From Paulinella micropora (Eukaryota > Cercozoa > Imbricatea > Euglyphida), in contig BJOX01000204.1 of assembly GCA_009731375.1 (NCBI GenBank), positions 197,121 to 261,120 on the forward strand: 64,000 bases of DNA, read 5' to 3'. Positions 30,295 through 41,533 of the stretch are shown piece by piece (within the stretch, counting starts at the first letter, position 1; each line of letters begins with the position of its first letter). The notes beneath the pieces are model-generated. The model saw only the letters and a list, made by a program, of their open reading frames with translations, made no database searches and was not told where the DNA came from. The position numbers and the translations under genes are program-made.

Positions 30295-32562
30295 ATGCAG
30301 GTCACGAAACGCAATGGAGCTCCACAAGCCGTTTCGCTCGATAAAATTCTGGGTCGAGTTGCTAGCCTGTCCAAAGATCTGCACGCCGTTGACACAGTTT
30401 TTGTCGCCTCGAAGGTCGTGGCAGGCCTGTACGACTTCGTGCCGACGAGCGAACTTGACACGCTGGCCGCGTCAACGTGTGCATCGCTCGCGATTCAGCA
30501 CCCGCAGTACGGAGAGCTGGGTGGTCGTCTCCTGGCCTCCAACCACGCAAAGCAGTGCCCACGTACCTTCAGTGCGGCCATGGAACAGCTTAGGTGGGGC
30601 ATGGAACCGGCTTACAGCATATTCGTGGACCAGAACTCGGGGCAACTAAACGCCGTGATCAAGGCCGAACGAGACTTGTTGTACGACTATTTTGGCTATT
30701 CGACCCTGCTCAAGTCCTATTTGCTCAAAGACAGTAAGGGTCGCGCGTGCGAGACGGCCCAGTACATGTGGCTCCGCGTGGCCGTCCACTTACACCGCCG
30801 CGAGTCCAAAGATTCTCTGAAACGCATCCAAGAAACCTATGACCTCATGTCATTGCAATTCTATACACACGCGTCACCTACCCTATTTAACAGTGGGCTG
30901 AAACGAGCGGGCCAGCTTTCTTCTTGCTTTTTGCTTCCGATTAAGGGCGACTCGCTGAGCGGCATCTATGACACGATCAAAGACGTTGCTCTTATCAGTA
31001 AGGGAGGAGGCGGTATTGGTCTGCACCTCGGCTGCGTGAGGGCCAAGGGCTCCTTGATACGCAGCACGGGCGGGCACAGTGACGGCGTGGTTCCCTTGTG
31101 CAAAGTGCTAAACGAGACCGCTCGCTACGCAAATCAGGCCGGGAAGCGAAAGGGGGCGATCGCGGTCTACCTGCCAGTACACCACCCTGACGTCTTCGAG
31201 TGGCTGGACCTCAAAAAAACCACCGGTTCTGAAGAACTGCGAGCCCGAGACTTGTTTCTAGGGCTGACAGTGCCAGAATTGTTCATGGAGCGTGTTGAGA
31301 ATGACGGTGACTGGAGCCTTTTTTGCCCGGACGAGACGGGCGTAGGCGACCTGGACGCCCTCTACGGCAAGGAGTTCGAGACCCAGAACAAGCGGGCCGA
31401 GAGGCTGGGCCTGGCGAGGCGCACCGTCAAGGCTCGCGAGCTCTGGAGCGCCGTCTGCCGCGCACAGATTGAAAGTGGCGGTGTGCCTTACATTATGTAC
31501 AAGGACGCGGTGAATGCCAAGTCAAACCAAAAAAACCTAGGCACGATTCGCTGCAGCAATTTGTGCGCAGAAGTGGTCCAGTACAGTTCCGGCGGCGAGT
31601 GTGGCGAGCACAGCGTGTGTAACTTGGCCTCTATCGCGCTGCCCAGGTTCGTGTCGGAGGACCGCAAGTCCTTTGATTTCGAGTTGCTGCGGTCGTGCGT
31701 GCGTGTAGCCATCAGAAATCTCGACACTGTCGTCGACATCACAGACTACCCCACGGAGGAGGCCAGACGCAGCAACCTCTTGCATCGTCCGGTGGCCCTT
31801 GGTGTCAACGGCCTGGCCGACGTGTTTGCTCTGCTCAAGATGCCATGGGACTCAACAGAGGCACAAAAGCTCAATGTCAAGATAGCACACGAGCTGTACT
31901 ACGCCGCGTTATGGGCCTCGAGCGAACTAGCACAGGAGAAGGGTGCTTACAAGAGTTTCGGCGGGTCTCCCGCTAGCCAAGGGCTCCTGCAGTTCGATTT
32001 GTGGCCCGGCAAGCAGCAGACGGACGACCGCTGGGACTCGCTCCGCCTGAGCATCACTGAGTATGGGCTACGAAACTCGCAGCTAATTGCCTACATGCCG
32101 ACTGCCACGACCGCTCAGATCCTGGGCAATTTTGAATCGTTCGAGCCTCCTCACTCAAACGTCTTTGTGCGCCGTGTGCTCTCTGGTGAGCACGTCGTGT
32201 GGAACAAACACTTGGTGCACGAGCTAGAAGAGCGTGGCCTCTGGAACGATCAGCTCCGTGATAAAATCATTGCCGACGGCGGGAGCGTGCAAAGATGCGA
32301 TTTGCCCCAAGACCTCAAAAACATCTACAAGACCGTGTGGGAAATTCCCCTTCGTTTGCAGCTGCACCTGGCTGCCGATCGCGGGCCTTTTGTCTGTGGC
32401 TCGCAGTCGCTCAACTTACACATGACCGACCCTAACGAAAGAAAAGTCAGCAGCTGTCATTTCTACGCATGGCAGCTCGGTTTAAAAACAACCTATTATG
32501 TGAGAACCCAGGCCGCTAGCAAGGCCCTGGGACCGGCAGATTGTGCTGTCTGTGTAGCCTGA
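30295..32562 (+). CDS. Ribonucleoside-diphosphate reductase large subunit
   Basis: 755 codons, intact. It reduces ribonucleoside diphosphates to deoxy forms for DNA synthesis. It has an N-terminal ATP-cone (VTKRNGAPQAVSLDKI), active-site Cys211 (SSCFLLPIKGDS), the radical-site triad Asn422-Cys424-Glu426 (SNLCAE) and Cys442 (SVCNLASIALP), the paired Tyr region near the C-terminus (FYAWQLGLKTTYYVRT) and a C-terminal redox pair Cys750/Cys753 (CAVCVA). Full-length class Ia. No introns. The small subunit is not in the window. The tight spacing to the upstream gene and the helicase neighbour suggest viral or large-element origin, since large DNA viruses often carry this enzyme. A host copy is the alternative. 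Confidence 0.93.
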   Translation: MQVTKRNGAPQAVSLDKILGRVASLSKDLHAVDTVFVASKVVAGLYDFVPTSELDTLAASTCASLAIQHPQYGELGGRLLASNHAKQCPRTFSAAMEQLRWGMEPAYSIFVDQNSGQLNAVIKAERDLLYDYFGYSTLLKSYLLKDSKGRACETAQYMWLRVAVHLHRRESKDSLKRIQETYDLMSLQFYTHASPTLFNSGLKRAGQLSSCFLLPIKGDSLSGIYDTIKDVALISKGGGGIGLHLGCVRAKGSLIRSTGGHSDGVVPLCKVLNETARYANQAGKRKGAIAVYLPVHHPDVFEWLDLKKTTGSEELRARDLFLGLTVPELFMERVENDGDWSLFCPDETGVGDLDALYGKEFETQNKRAERLGLARRTVKARELWSAVCRAQIESGGVPYIMYKDAVNAKSNQKNLGTIRCSNLCAEVVQYSSGGECGEHSVCNLASIALPRFVSEDRKSFDFELLRSCVRVAIRNLDTVVDITDYPTEEARRSNLLHRPVALGVNGLADVFALLKMPWDSTEAQKLNVKIAHELYYAALWASSELAQEKGAYKSFGGSPASQGLLQFDLWPGKQQTDDRWDSLRLSITEYGLRNSQLIAYMPTATTAQILGNFESFEPPHSNVFVRRVLSGEHVVWNKHLVHELEERGLWNDQLRDKIIADGGSVQRCDLPQDLKNIYKTVWEIPLRLQLHLAADRGPFVCGSQSLNLHMTDPNERKVSSCHFYAWQLGLKTTYYVRTQAASKALGPADCAVCVA

Positions 32563-32708
32563 AATCTTTTTAATTAAACTAAATCTACTGTCAAGTCCAT
32601 GGTCAGATGGCCGCCCTCGCCGTTCTCTTCGGATAGTGAGACGCCAAACGCTTCTTTTTCTGAGAGGTCCTGGTCCGGGTAGCCCAAGCCCTCGTGTTGC
32701 TTGCGCAG
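32563..32708. other. Spacer between reductase and LRR exons
   Basis: No gene seen. The 3' end TTGCGCAG is the acceptor site of the first LRR exon. Confidence 0.5.
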
Positions 32709-32792
32709 ATGAATAGTTCGCTTCAAGAGCTCTACATGAAAGATAACAATATTGGAGCAGAAGGTGCGAGGGCCTTTGGCGAAGCTCTGAAG
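32709..32792 (+). CDS. LRR exon (one repeat, 84 nt)
   Basis: Bounded by an AG acceptor (TTGCGCAG) and a GT donor (AAG|GTACCT). It encodes exactly one 28-residue ribonuclease-inhibitor-type repeat (LQELYMKDNNIGAEGARAFG, then EALK). Phase 0 at both ends. It belongs to an otherwise unseen host receptor-like or NLR-like gene. Confidence 0.75.
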
Positions 32793-32966
32793 GTACCTTG
32801 ATAGCATCTGATGTTGACTGCGCACCTTGTGGTCCGATGACGTTCCTGACAATATCGAGAGCGGTGAGGGTTGAGTTCACCTAAACAACCCACAAGCTTG
32901 TCTTTCACATGCTACCGCGCGCGGTAGCAAAAGGCGCAAATGCATTGTCATATGTTGGTGCTGCAG

Positions 32967-33050
32967 GTTAATGGAGCGTTGCAAGTGTTGAGCCTAATCG
33001 ACAATGATATTGGCCCAGAGGGCGCCAAGGCTATTGCTGATATGCTGAAG
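32967..33050 (+). CDS. LRR exon (one repeat, 84 nt), second copy
   Basis: Bounded by CTGCAG and AAG|GTACCT, the same length, phase and donor sequence as the previous exon. It encodes LQVLSLIDNDIGPEGAKAIA, then DMLK. The intron between the two (174 bp) has no repeats. Exons this uniform can be shuffled without frame damage. Confidence 0.75.
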
Positions 33051-33159
33051 GTACCTCCAACCCTTTGGCTATCAAGCCCGACAAGGCCAACGCCAACAAC
33101 GCTAACAAAGACAACAACGACAACAACGACAACACAACGACAACAATGTTTCTAACTTA
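33051..33159. repeat. (ACAACG)n-type microsatellite
   Basis: AACGCCAACAACGCTAACAA grading into ACAACGACAACAACGAC repeats after the second LRR donor site. Confidence 0.85.
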
Positions 33160-33470
33160 AAAATATGAGAAAATATGATATGAGAAAATATAACATATTA
33201 TAAGAAAATATGAGGAAACCCAACATCAGAAACATAAAGTGCAAGAGAATATAAGAAGATATAATAAACAGAACAACAGCTAGAAACTGTCTGATACCAC
33301 GGAAGCCAATGTCGCACTCACGCCAGACACGCACAACAGTGCATACAAATGAATAGATGCTCGATCAAAAATATTTAAAATTTGTACCTGGCGCTGGAGA
33401 AGGCGACACAGAATCACCTGAATCACCTATGTAGAGCATTCATCCATCTATCTATCTATGTATCTAATCT
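33160..33470. repeat. Duplicated segment, copy 1
   Basis: About 290 bp, nearly identical to 34,525-34,840: AAATATGAGAAAATATGATA ... CACCTATGTAGAGCATTCAT, followed in both copies by an ATCT array. No gene. It is a segmental duplication whose interval is filled with microsatellites. Confidence 0.9.
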
Positions 33471-33676
33471 ATCTATGTATCTAATCTATCTATCTAATCT
33501 ATCTATCTCCACATATAGAAGAAAGAGAAAGAGATAGAAATAAAGAGATAGAAAGAGAGCGAGGAAAGAACTGTGTGTGAACCCTTTCCTTTCGCTACAT
33601 AAGGCTAGAGTAGAAGGAGACCGCGTGTGTACTCAAAAGCTTCTGTTGGATGTTTAATATAAATTGTACATACAAA

Positions 33677-33775
<99 letters not shown>

Positions 33776-33924
33776 GTTATTATTGTTAAGAAAATGCGTA
33801 AAAGGTTCCTCATCATCCATCACAAGTATGTCGACTTCCTGATTTATCTATTTCCATGAGTTCCTTCCTCTTCCTTCTTTATCTATCTCTCTAGTAGTAG
33901 TAGTAGTCGTAGTAGTAGTAGTAC

Positions 33925-33959
<35 letters not shown>

Positions 33960-33978
33960 ACAGTAGTAGTAATAGTAA

Positions 33979-34019
<41 letters not shown>

Positions 34020-34029
34020 TAGTAGTAGT

Positions 34030-34080
<51 letters not shown>

Positions 34081-34132
34081 ATAGTAATAGTAGTAGTAAT
34101 AGTAATAGTAATAGTAGTAGTAATAGTAGTAA

Positions 34133-34192
<60 letters not shown>

Positions 34193-34524
34193 CAGTAAGA
34201 GGCAGAAGCTAACCGCTCTTGGAGATGTCACGACTCCCAGGAAGGATAAGAGAAAGGATATTATCAGACTTCCAGGAATGGCACGAGAAATGATACCCAG
34301 AAAAGTTCTTAGAGAGGAAGGATATTAGTTAAAAGGATATTAGATGCAACTGCACATAGACAATACATTCTAGCATAGTGCAGTGTAGTTAGGTTGTACT
34401 TTTTGAGTATACTTTAGTTTAGAAAACATAAGTGTAATAGAAGAAATTTTAAAAAAATACAATATAATATAACAGTAGACAGGTAGTAGACAAGATATAT
34501 TATGACATAACAATATCACAATAT
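33471..34524. repeat. Microsatellites (ATCT, ATT, AGT) with AT-rich end
   Basis: ATCT runs at 33,450-33,510, (ATT)n at about 33,679-33,790, (AGT)n with AAT/ACT interruptions at 33,893-34,195, then AT-rich sequence without a gene. Confidence 0.9.
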
Positions 34525-34840
34525 GTAAAATATGAGAAAATATGATATAAGAAAATATAACATATAATAAGAAAATATAAGAAAACCCAACATAAGAAAC
34601 ATGAAGTGTAAGAGAATATAAGAAGATATAATAAACAGAACAACAGCTAGAAACTGTCTGATACCACGGAAGCCAATGTCGCACTCACCCCAGACACGCA
34701 CACCAGTGCATACAAATGAACAGATGCTCGATAAAAAATATTAAAATTTGTACCTGGCGTTGGAGAAGGCGACACAGAATCACCTGAATCACCTATGTAG
34801 AGCATTCATCCATCTATCTATCTGCGTATCTAATCTATCT
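34525..34840. repeat. Duplicated segment, copy 2
   Basis: Second copy of the 33,160-33,470 segment with scattered substitutions (for example CACCCCAGACACGCACACCA versus CACGCCAGACACGCACAACA). Confidence 0.9.
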
Positions 34841-35396
<556 letters not shown>

Positions 35397-35670
35397 TTTC
35401 TGACATTAGTCGATATTTCATCAGTTGATCTCATCACTTACTCCGCGGAGTGAACCAAGGCCACTTGAGGTGTCACTGACCCTCCCTTGGGCTTGGTTTT
35501 TTGAAATGGGTGCCATCTGTCGACAGACAGAGAATTAGGGGATGGTGTGGGTGTGCTGGGCCCGTGGTGGGGTGCCTTATGTGTGCCTAGCCATACGCCT
35601 ATAAGTCACATGCCGAAATAGCGACGGGAAGCACAATCCTGTTCCCTCAGGGTGCCCTTTCTCGCTTGTT
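35397..35670 (-). repeat. Interspersed repeat copy, inverted (A start, C, part of B)
   Basis: Reverse complement of the A/C/B junction seen at 11,550-11,850: start of segment A, all of segment C (GTCGACAGACAGAGAATT on this strand) and part of segment B, ending at CTCGCTTGTT. Again it abuts a tetranucleotide array. Confidence 0.9.
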
Positions 35671-35872
35671 GTAAAATAACAAACAAGTAACTGAGTAATC
35701 AAACAAATACACATAGACATGATTCGATTCAGAGCACACAAACAAATAAACAAACACACAAACAAGCAATGGTGGGAAAATGTGGGAGACTAGCGGAGCC
35801 AAAAACAACCAAGGCAAACACCAGCCAATTCCCGTTGTCCGCCCTAACGATAATATATTCCGGTCTAAAAAG
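35671..35872. other. A/C-rich spacer
   Basis: CAAACA-rich sequence without a gene, leading to the candidate LTR. Confidence 0.4.
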
Positions 35873-36664
35873 TGTAACGGCCACTTCTAGTAATATTATC
35901 GTTACCCGGTTAAGAGGCTTATTAACATCAACTGCCTCTTATTGTATCTGGACTGACACAGAGGTGTATTAAAGTAGCATATATTTACATATCTGCGCCT
36001 ACAAGAGTCTCCCCTTGTAATAAGTTAGAAATAATTCAAGTTCCTGGGAAGGCAGTTTAACGGTAGTTAGATGAAGGGATAGCACTTGAGGGGTGCGATA
36101 GCTCTTCTACCGACGTCACACTGCTAACATGGGATTAAGGTGCGTGAGTCACGCGTAACTATGCTATGGGCCGGGGCATAGCTTCAAATAGGACGACCCT
36201 GTTAGCGGACTCTGAGCCGATGTATCATGAGTCTACTTCAAGTTCTACGAGAGTGTGAGGGAGTAGATAGTCGATAGGTGTATTAATATTTTAATTTTTC
36301 ATTATCAAGTTTTTGTCTAATACACATTTCCACAGACTTGAAGGATTATCTTTAATTATATCACAGTTTGTGCTTAATCTAAGGTAATCAAGGGGAGTGG
36401 TTAGGTAATAGGTTGGTAACTAATATCTTCATGTATTTAACCGGGTTATACGGTTAGATCCCGTATCAGAACAATCGATGCCAATCATCTCCAGCTTTGT
36501 GGACCGAGTGGGTATATCTGCCACCACTAAGTGGGTCCAGTTATTGTTCCCGGGCGTTCTTAATACCTACCATTCGTTTCAGTCGTCAGTTACTGTTGGA
36601 CCAGGTATAATCATTAAAGTCATTATTCGTTACATCGTACGTCGTTAGTGTTGCGGTCGTTACA
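35873..36664 (+). mobile_element. Candidate LTR, 792 bp
   Basis: Starts TGTAACGGCCAC and ends GCGGTCGTTACA, so the termini form the short inverted repeat TGTAACG...CGTTACA typical of Ty3/gypsy LTRs. It lies upstream of and in the right orientation for the gag ORF at 38,039. No second copy was found downstream and no clear tRNA primer site follows, so this may be a solo or one-sided LTR. Confidence 0.4.
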
Positions 36665-38038
36665 GATTATTAATATTATATTAATATTCATAACTTCAAG
36701 TTCACTGATAGTAGTATAAAAGATTTTACAAAATATTAATATCAACATGTTGTGAAAACTTTTGTTCTTATTAATAGCTCAAGTTCCTATGAAGCTCCCC
36801 GTAGTATGCATCCTGTCGTCCGACTCGTAGCGCTTCTAGTCCGCGATTTTCACTTGTCGAAAAAAGACGACACGTTTTGGTACACGAACTATTAATATTA
36901 TTAATAAAACAAGAATTATTAAAACCGAAACTTTAAGTCAATTCATTTACAAGAACAAGATTCTTTTATCATGAGTCGGAATCAATACCGTACCGGACTG
37001 AATTATCAATATTGTGTTAAACTTATTCGTTAAACTTCTTCAAGTTTTTACTTCAAGTTTACACTTCTATTTTTGGTTCCGGCACTTCATTTTTCCCGTT
37101 TATTTATCAACTGTCATAACTTGTAGTTGTTAAGTTTTCAACTACTATTCTGAGATATGTTCATTTTCCATTGCCTGCTATTTTTTCTGAATAAGCTGAC
37201 TATTGTCTTTTTGTCACATATCTACATGACTGTGAGAAACTTTTATTCCTTTTGACGCTTTTTACTGTTCCCAGTCCGATTTATCTATTCAAAATTCTGC
37301 CCTTCAAGTCAAATAGGTAATACTTAACTGGTCCTTCAAGTCCAATAGGCAGTCATAGACTTTATTTTTTCTCAGACTGACTTGAACGTCTTCAACAACT
37401 ACACAACTCAGATAACACTTGAAATCTAGTAGTTTATTCTCAGAATTTGACTTGTTTCGCAAAAGACATGTAGTCTGTCATGCAACTGTACTGAATAAAC
37501 TGGAATTGACCATCCCAGGAGTCTTTTTGTACAATTCCCAGACTTCATCTCGGAAATATTGCGGGTCTAATGACAGCAGTGTGGCTATTCAAGTGAATCC
37601 GGTTGGTAATTTCCTCACAGGGGTGTAGTCAAGACTTACAATTCGAATTTCCCTATATTTCTCGCAAGAGTCACACCCAGTGTGTGCTGTTAAACAGCAC
37701 ACACAGCTCGGATGGGAACTCCTACCTGTGTTTGGAAACATCAACAGCGATCATCCTCAAGGTCAGTCTCCTCACTCACTTGTTGGCAGTTAGTTCACCT
37801 GTCTTCACGTGATCGTTGTGTGATGACCGTTGAGTATGCTCACCACACGCAGAGAGGTGATTTTGTACTATGTATTCAAGTTCTGTTCAACCTCGTTCAA
37901 GTTCCTGCATGTTTCTGCATACATAGAAACATTCCCTCAGTTAAGAACATCCATTAGCAACTTGCACACAAGGTCTTCTTTGCAAATTCCAGACCTTTTG
38001 CTACATGGTGGTTCTTTTCTATCGTTTTGCGTGCAGAA
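36665..38038. other. AT-rich leader upstream of gag
   Basis: Many CTTCAAGTT motifs in degenerate form. Short plus-strand frames (37,419-37,628, 37,712-37,957 and others) are not recognisable. No tRNA-like primer-binding site seen. The 3' end TTGCGTGCAG|AAATG could be a splice acceptor before gag. Confidence 0.45.
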
Positions 38039-40246
38039 ATGAGTCTTCCAGCCTCGTTTCCACGCCCCAACTATGACCTGGTCTCTAAGGAGACCCGCTA
38101 TCGCGACGAATGCTTGAACGTGCTTCGAATTATGCGTACGAGCCTCAAGCTCCCGTTCATGGATACACACCAGAAGGCCCTCAAGGAAGGTACGGAAAAG
38201 AAGATCTCGCCCCAGACGGATGGAATCAGTCGAACTCACTTCTTAAAGGTCGTTTTGACAACTCTTGAGAAAGATCTTTGCCCCCTCTTGAACAAAGCAA
38301 TCAAGGATGGCCTCCTCAACCTTGAGGAGGAGCCCTTTATTACTATGCAACCTCTCGAGCAGATGGTGGATTACTGGCTCGAGCCTTCTACGCTCTACCA
38401 ATGGACCGCTTTTCGAGGGGAGAGGGACCTGGCTATCAGCAGGTACAACGATTTGGCGAAAAAGGTAGGTTGGGCACAGACCCCGTATTATGTGCCCACC
38501 TCTCTGCGCTATGTTACGGGTCCAGCCACTTTAGGTGCACGAGCTATGGGGCTTTCTCGCCCCGGGCTTACAACTACGTTGCCGACTGGTACTTCGACAA
38601 CCATGGTGCCAACGGCTCCGACAACCACGATGCCCCCGACATCTGGGTTTCCAGCATCGTCGTCCTCATCGTCGTCGTCCTCGTCGTTGCAGTCGTCGTC
38701 GTCGTCGACCTCGTCTTCGTCGTTGGCAAGGTCAACTACTGCCCCTATCGTACTACCGACCCCAAGCAGAGTCTACACGCCAAGTGGTGGAGCCTTTCGA
38801 TCCTACGACGGACGTGCTTTTCACCCTCTGGAAAGTGGATTAGGCCCGGCAAGTGGGACCGATGCTCAACGATCGTTGTTCAGCGGACGTCCACCATCTT
38901 CGTTTGGACTTCAATCTCTGCAGCTGTCCACTTCCTCGGACCCTTCGACGATCTTTCGCCGGAGTCCCAGCTTCCCAGGTGCGTTTTCCTCTCCTACGGA
39001 TCCCAGACGTGGAGACGCCGAAATCTAACTTTCCCCGTTCCAACCACGTAGAGACGATGATGCTCCGCCTCGTGATCTCTTCACTTTTTCGCCCGAGCCC
39101 CGACGGACACGAGGGGTGACTTTTGCACCTCGAGTCCCGACGAGCCCGCCGAATAGCGACAGCGATGACGAAAAGGGAGTGGCCCCCACGGTTCCCACAA
39201 CCGTTGACTACAGCAAGGCCGGTACGTTGCCTCCTCCGCCTCCCCCCGGGGACGTCGGAGCGGCATCCGTTCCCGAGCCTGCAGCAGTTGTCACGGAAGT
39301 AGCGGAGCCAGCGGCCCCCGCAACCGGCGCCAGCACCACGGACCTCTCGAGCCAAGAGCCCTCCTCGGAGAGCAGCTTTCGGAGCGTACCCCAGCCACGT
39401 CCTCGGAGTGGGGCCCCATCGGCGTACAACGCAGGCTCGCTGCTCATGATGGTGGCGCCCGCGGAGTCAGCCACCGAGAAGTACCAACGTCGGTTGCGGG
39501 AAATCAAGAAGCTGAAGTTCGAGCACGTGACGTTGGGATACACACTACGCTTCTTTCTTTCCAACTTAGCCTCCTTCATGACTCGGCCGGAGGCCGAGTA
39601 TTTCCTGAACGCGTGGTCGGCGAAGATCTCGTCACGGGACCCTTACGAGAAGTCTCTGCAGCTCCTACCTTGGATCTGGCTGGACTACCGGGTTGATTCG
39701 CGGTGGAAGGTCGACATCGTCTACGATGTCACCAAATCTTTCAGCCCGGGCTATCGCAATGATATGAAACGTCGGGCTAAAGAAGGCTTAGCCACTTTCA
39801 TAACACGTTTGCAAAAGCTGTTTAGGCAATTGCTCAACGAAGGCAACGTGTCTGCTGAAGCCACCAAGTACGAGATCGCCCGGCGATGTGTATCCCCTAT
39901 GGAGATACAACACATCGAGTCCATGCAGGAGGAAAGGAAGAGGAGGGGTATTCAACCGACCCGCACTCTGGACGAGCTGAAGCACCTCATCCTAAAGGCC
40001 AACTCTCGAGTCCTTACGGATTGGGACCCAAAGATGATCCTGACGCCTGCCGAATACGATTCAACTCGCCGCCCGCCGCGCAAGGAGAGGGCCAAGCCAA
40101 GTACGAAGACGACGAAGCCCCGGTGGCCTCGCGACATTCCCGCGGATAACCAGTTACAGATCGTTGAGAAGAAGCGCTCTGGCCCGGCCCCGAAGGATTC
40201 CGCCAAGGAGAATCGCGCGCCGCTCAGCAAGAGTTCGGAGCCTTGA
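38039..40246 (+). pseudogene. Retroelement gag, one in-frame stop
   Basis: ATG at 38,039 opens a frame that is interrupted only by TAA at 39,026-39,028 and then continues open in the same frame to 40,246, giving about 735 codons. It has an N-terminal helical domain, a Ser/Thr/Pro-rich linker, then a capsid-like helical domain from about 39,480 (KYQRRLREIKKLKFEHVTLG, FLNAWSAKISSRDPYEKSLQ, FITRLQKLFRQLL) and a basic C-terminus. The helix pattern and the following zinc-knuckle and protease support gag. It is upstream of the retropepsin ORF. Confidence 0.6.
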
Positions 40247-41533
40247 CTGCAAGAAATTTGGAAAGGTCGACAAGCCTAACCATACTTTACAAGTTTGTAG
40301 GAATCGCGTGCGCGACTTGGAGAAGGGACTCAACGCCGACTGGTGCCCTCCGCGATCAGGCAAGGCACCGGGTGCACGCGCCCAGTATTTCCGACCAACG
40401 AAAAGGCAATACGTCCTCACGTTCGTCTAGAACTGCGGGGGAAAAGCGGCTTCACTGGAGCCAATGCGATCGCAATCAAGACCGGCCCCTTGGAAGAAGG
40501 AACGCAAGAATCCCGCGGTGACCGCTCTGATCGCTGCTCAAGAAGAAGCGGACTCCCCCGACCAGGTACAAATATTGGACTCCGAGATCGACACTGCTCT
40601 CGAATGCCGCAAAGTCGTTCCAGGATGTCCACGAAAGGCAAACGTTCTCCAAGGACGGGTCTTGGCCATTGCCAGACTGGAGTCCAAGTGTCCGCAAAAG
40701 CTATTGACATCCTTGTCATCGTTGACACAGGATGCAACACCTTGGGTCTCATCCACCCACGCTTAACGACACAGCTAGGTCTACTTGAGAGAGATTTGCC
40801 TTCCTTAACAGCCCGAACGGCCCAAGGGACCATTACGATGGTTAAGGGAGTACGGATATATATTCAAGTCCACACCACGCGAGGTTGGGACGAAATATAC
40901 CTCTAATCATCCCAACATGTTCCCCCGGGAGCAGACATTTTGCTTGGTACTGCACTTATCATGCAGACCAACATTTCCACGGATAAGCTCTTTTCCTTGA
41001 TGGCAGCAGGCCAACAATGGCCGGCTCTACCAACAAGGCCCGACAACGAACAGATCCTCTTGGACGAGTTCGAGATCCTATCCCCACCCCGGAAGCCCGA
41101 CGAGTTTTTGGAACACGTTTTACGCAGTAAGACCATCTTGAAACATGGTCCCTGCCAACAGGTGGTCACGCTGATGGACCTCCCCACGGATGATAACGTG
41201 AAGGACGCCCTTCCGCAAGGCCTTAAGGAATGTCCTTTTAGTCTTTTTCCTCTGGTGGCGATTACCACAGACGGAAGTGACAACGAGGACGGGGAGGAGA
41301 AAAAGGACGCGAAGTCTGCAGAGACAGAAGCGAAGGAAGAGGATAGAGCGGATTTGCCCGTCACCGGACGACAAACACGCTCTCCGACCGCACTCGAGAG
41401 GCGGGACAATACACAGATCTCGTCGATCGTGATCACGGGCCCTCCTCCGGAAAGACGAGACCTGGGAGTACTTGCGCAGGGACCATCAGAATCTGAGGAA
41501 TATGCGAGGATAGCCCTACCTGATTTTAAGTGA
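40247..41533 (+). pseudogene. Zinc-knuckle remnant and retropepsin
   Basis: Just after gag the alternative frame gives DCKKFGKVDKPNHTLQVC, a degenerate CCHC knuckle lacking the second Cys. At about 40,700 an aspartic protease core appears: ILVIVDTGCNTLGLIHPRL (DTG catalytic motif), and across a frame change ADILLGTALIMQTNIST (the LLG flap partner). The frame from 40,940 then continues as an acidic, unrecognised protein to 41,533. Two frame changes are needed. Typical gag-pro layout of Ty3/gypsy-like elements. Confidence 0.55.

Noticed and set aside
29944-32562. Bacterial operon because of 6-bp spacing
   Set aside because: No ribosome-binding sites and a eukaryotic setting. Compact viral gene packing explains the spacing better.
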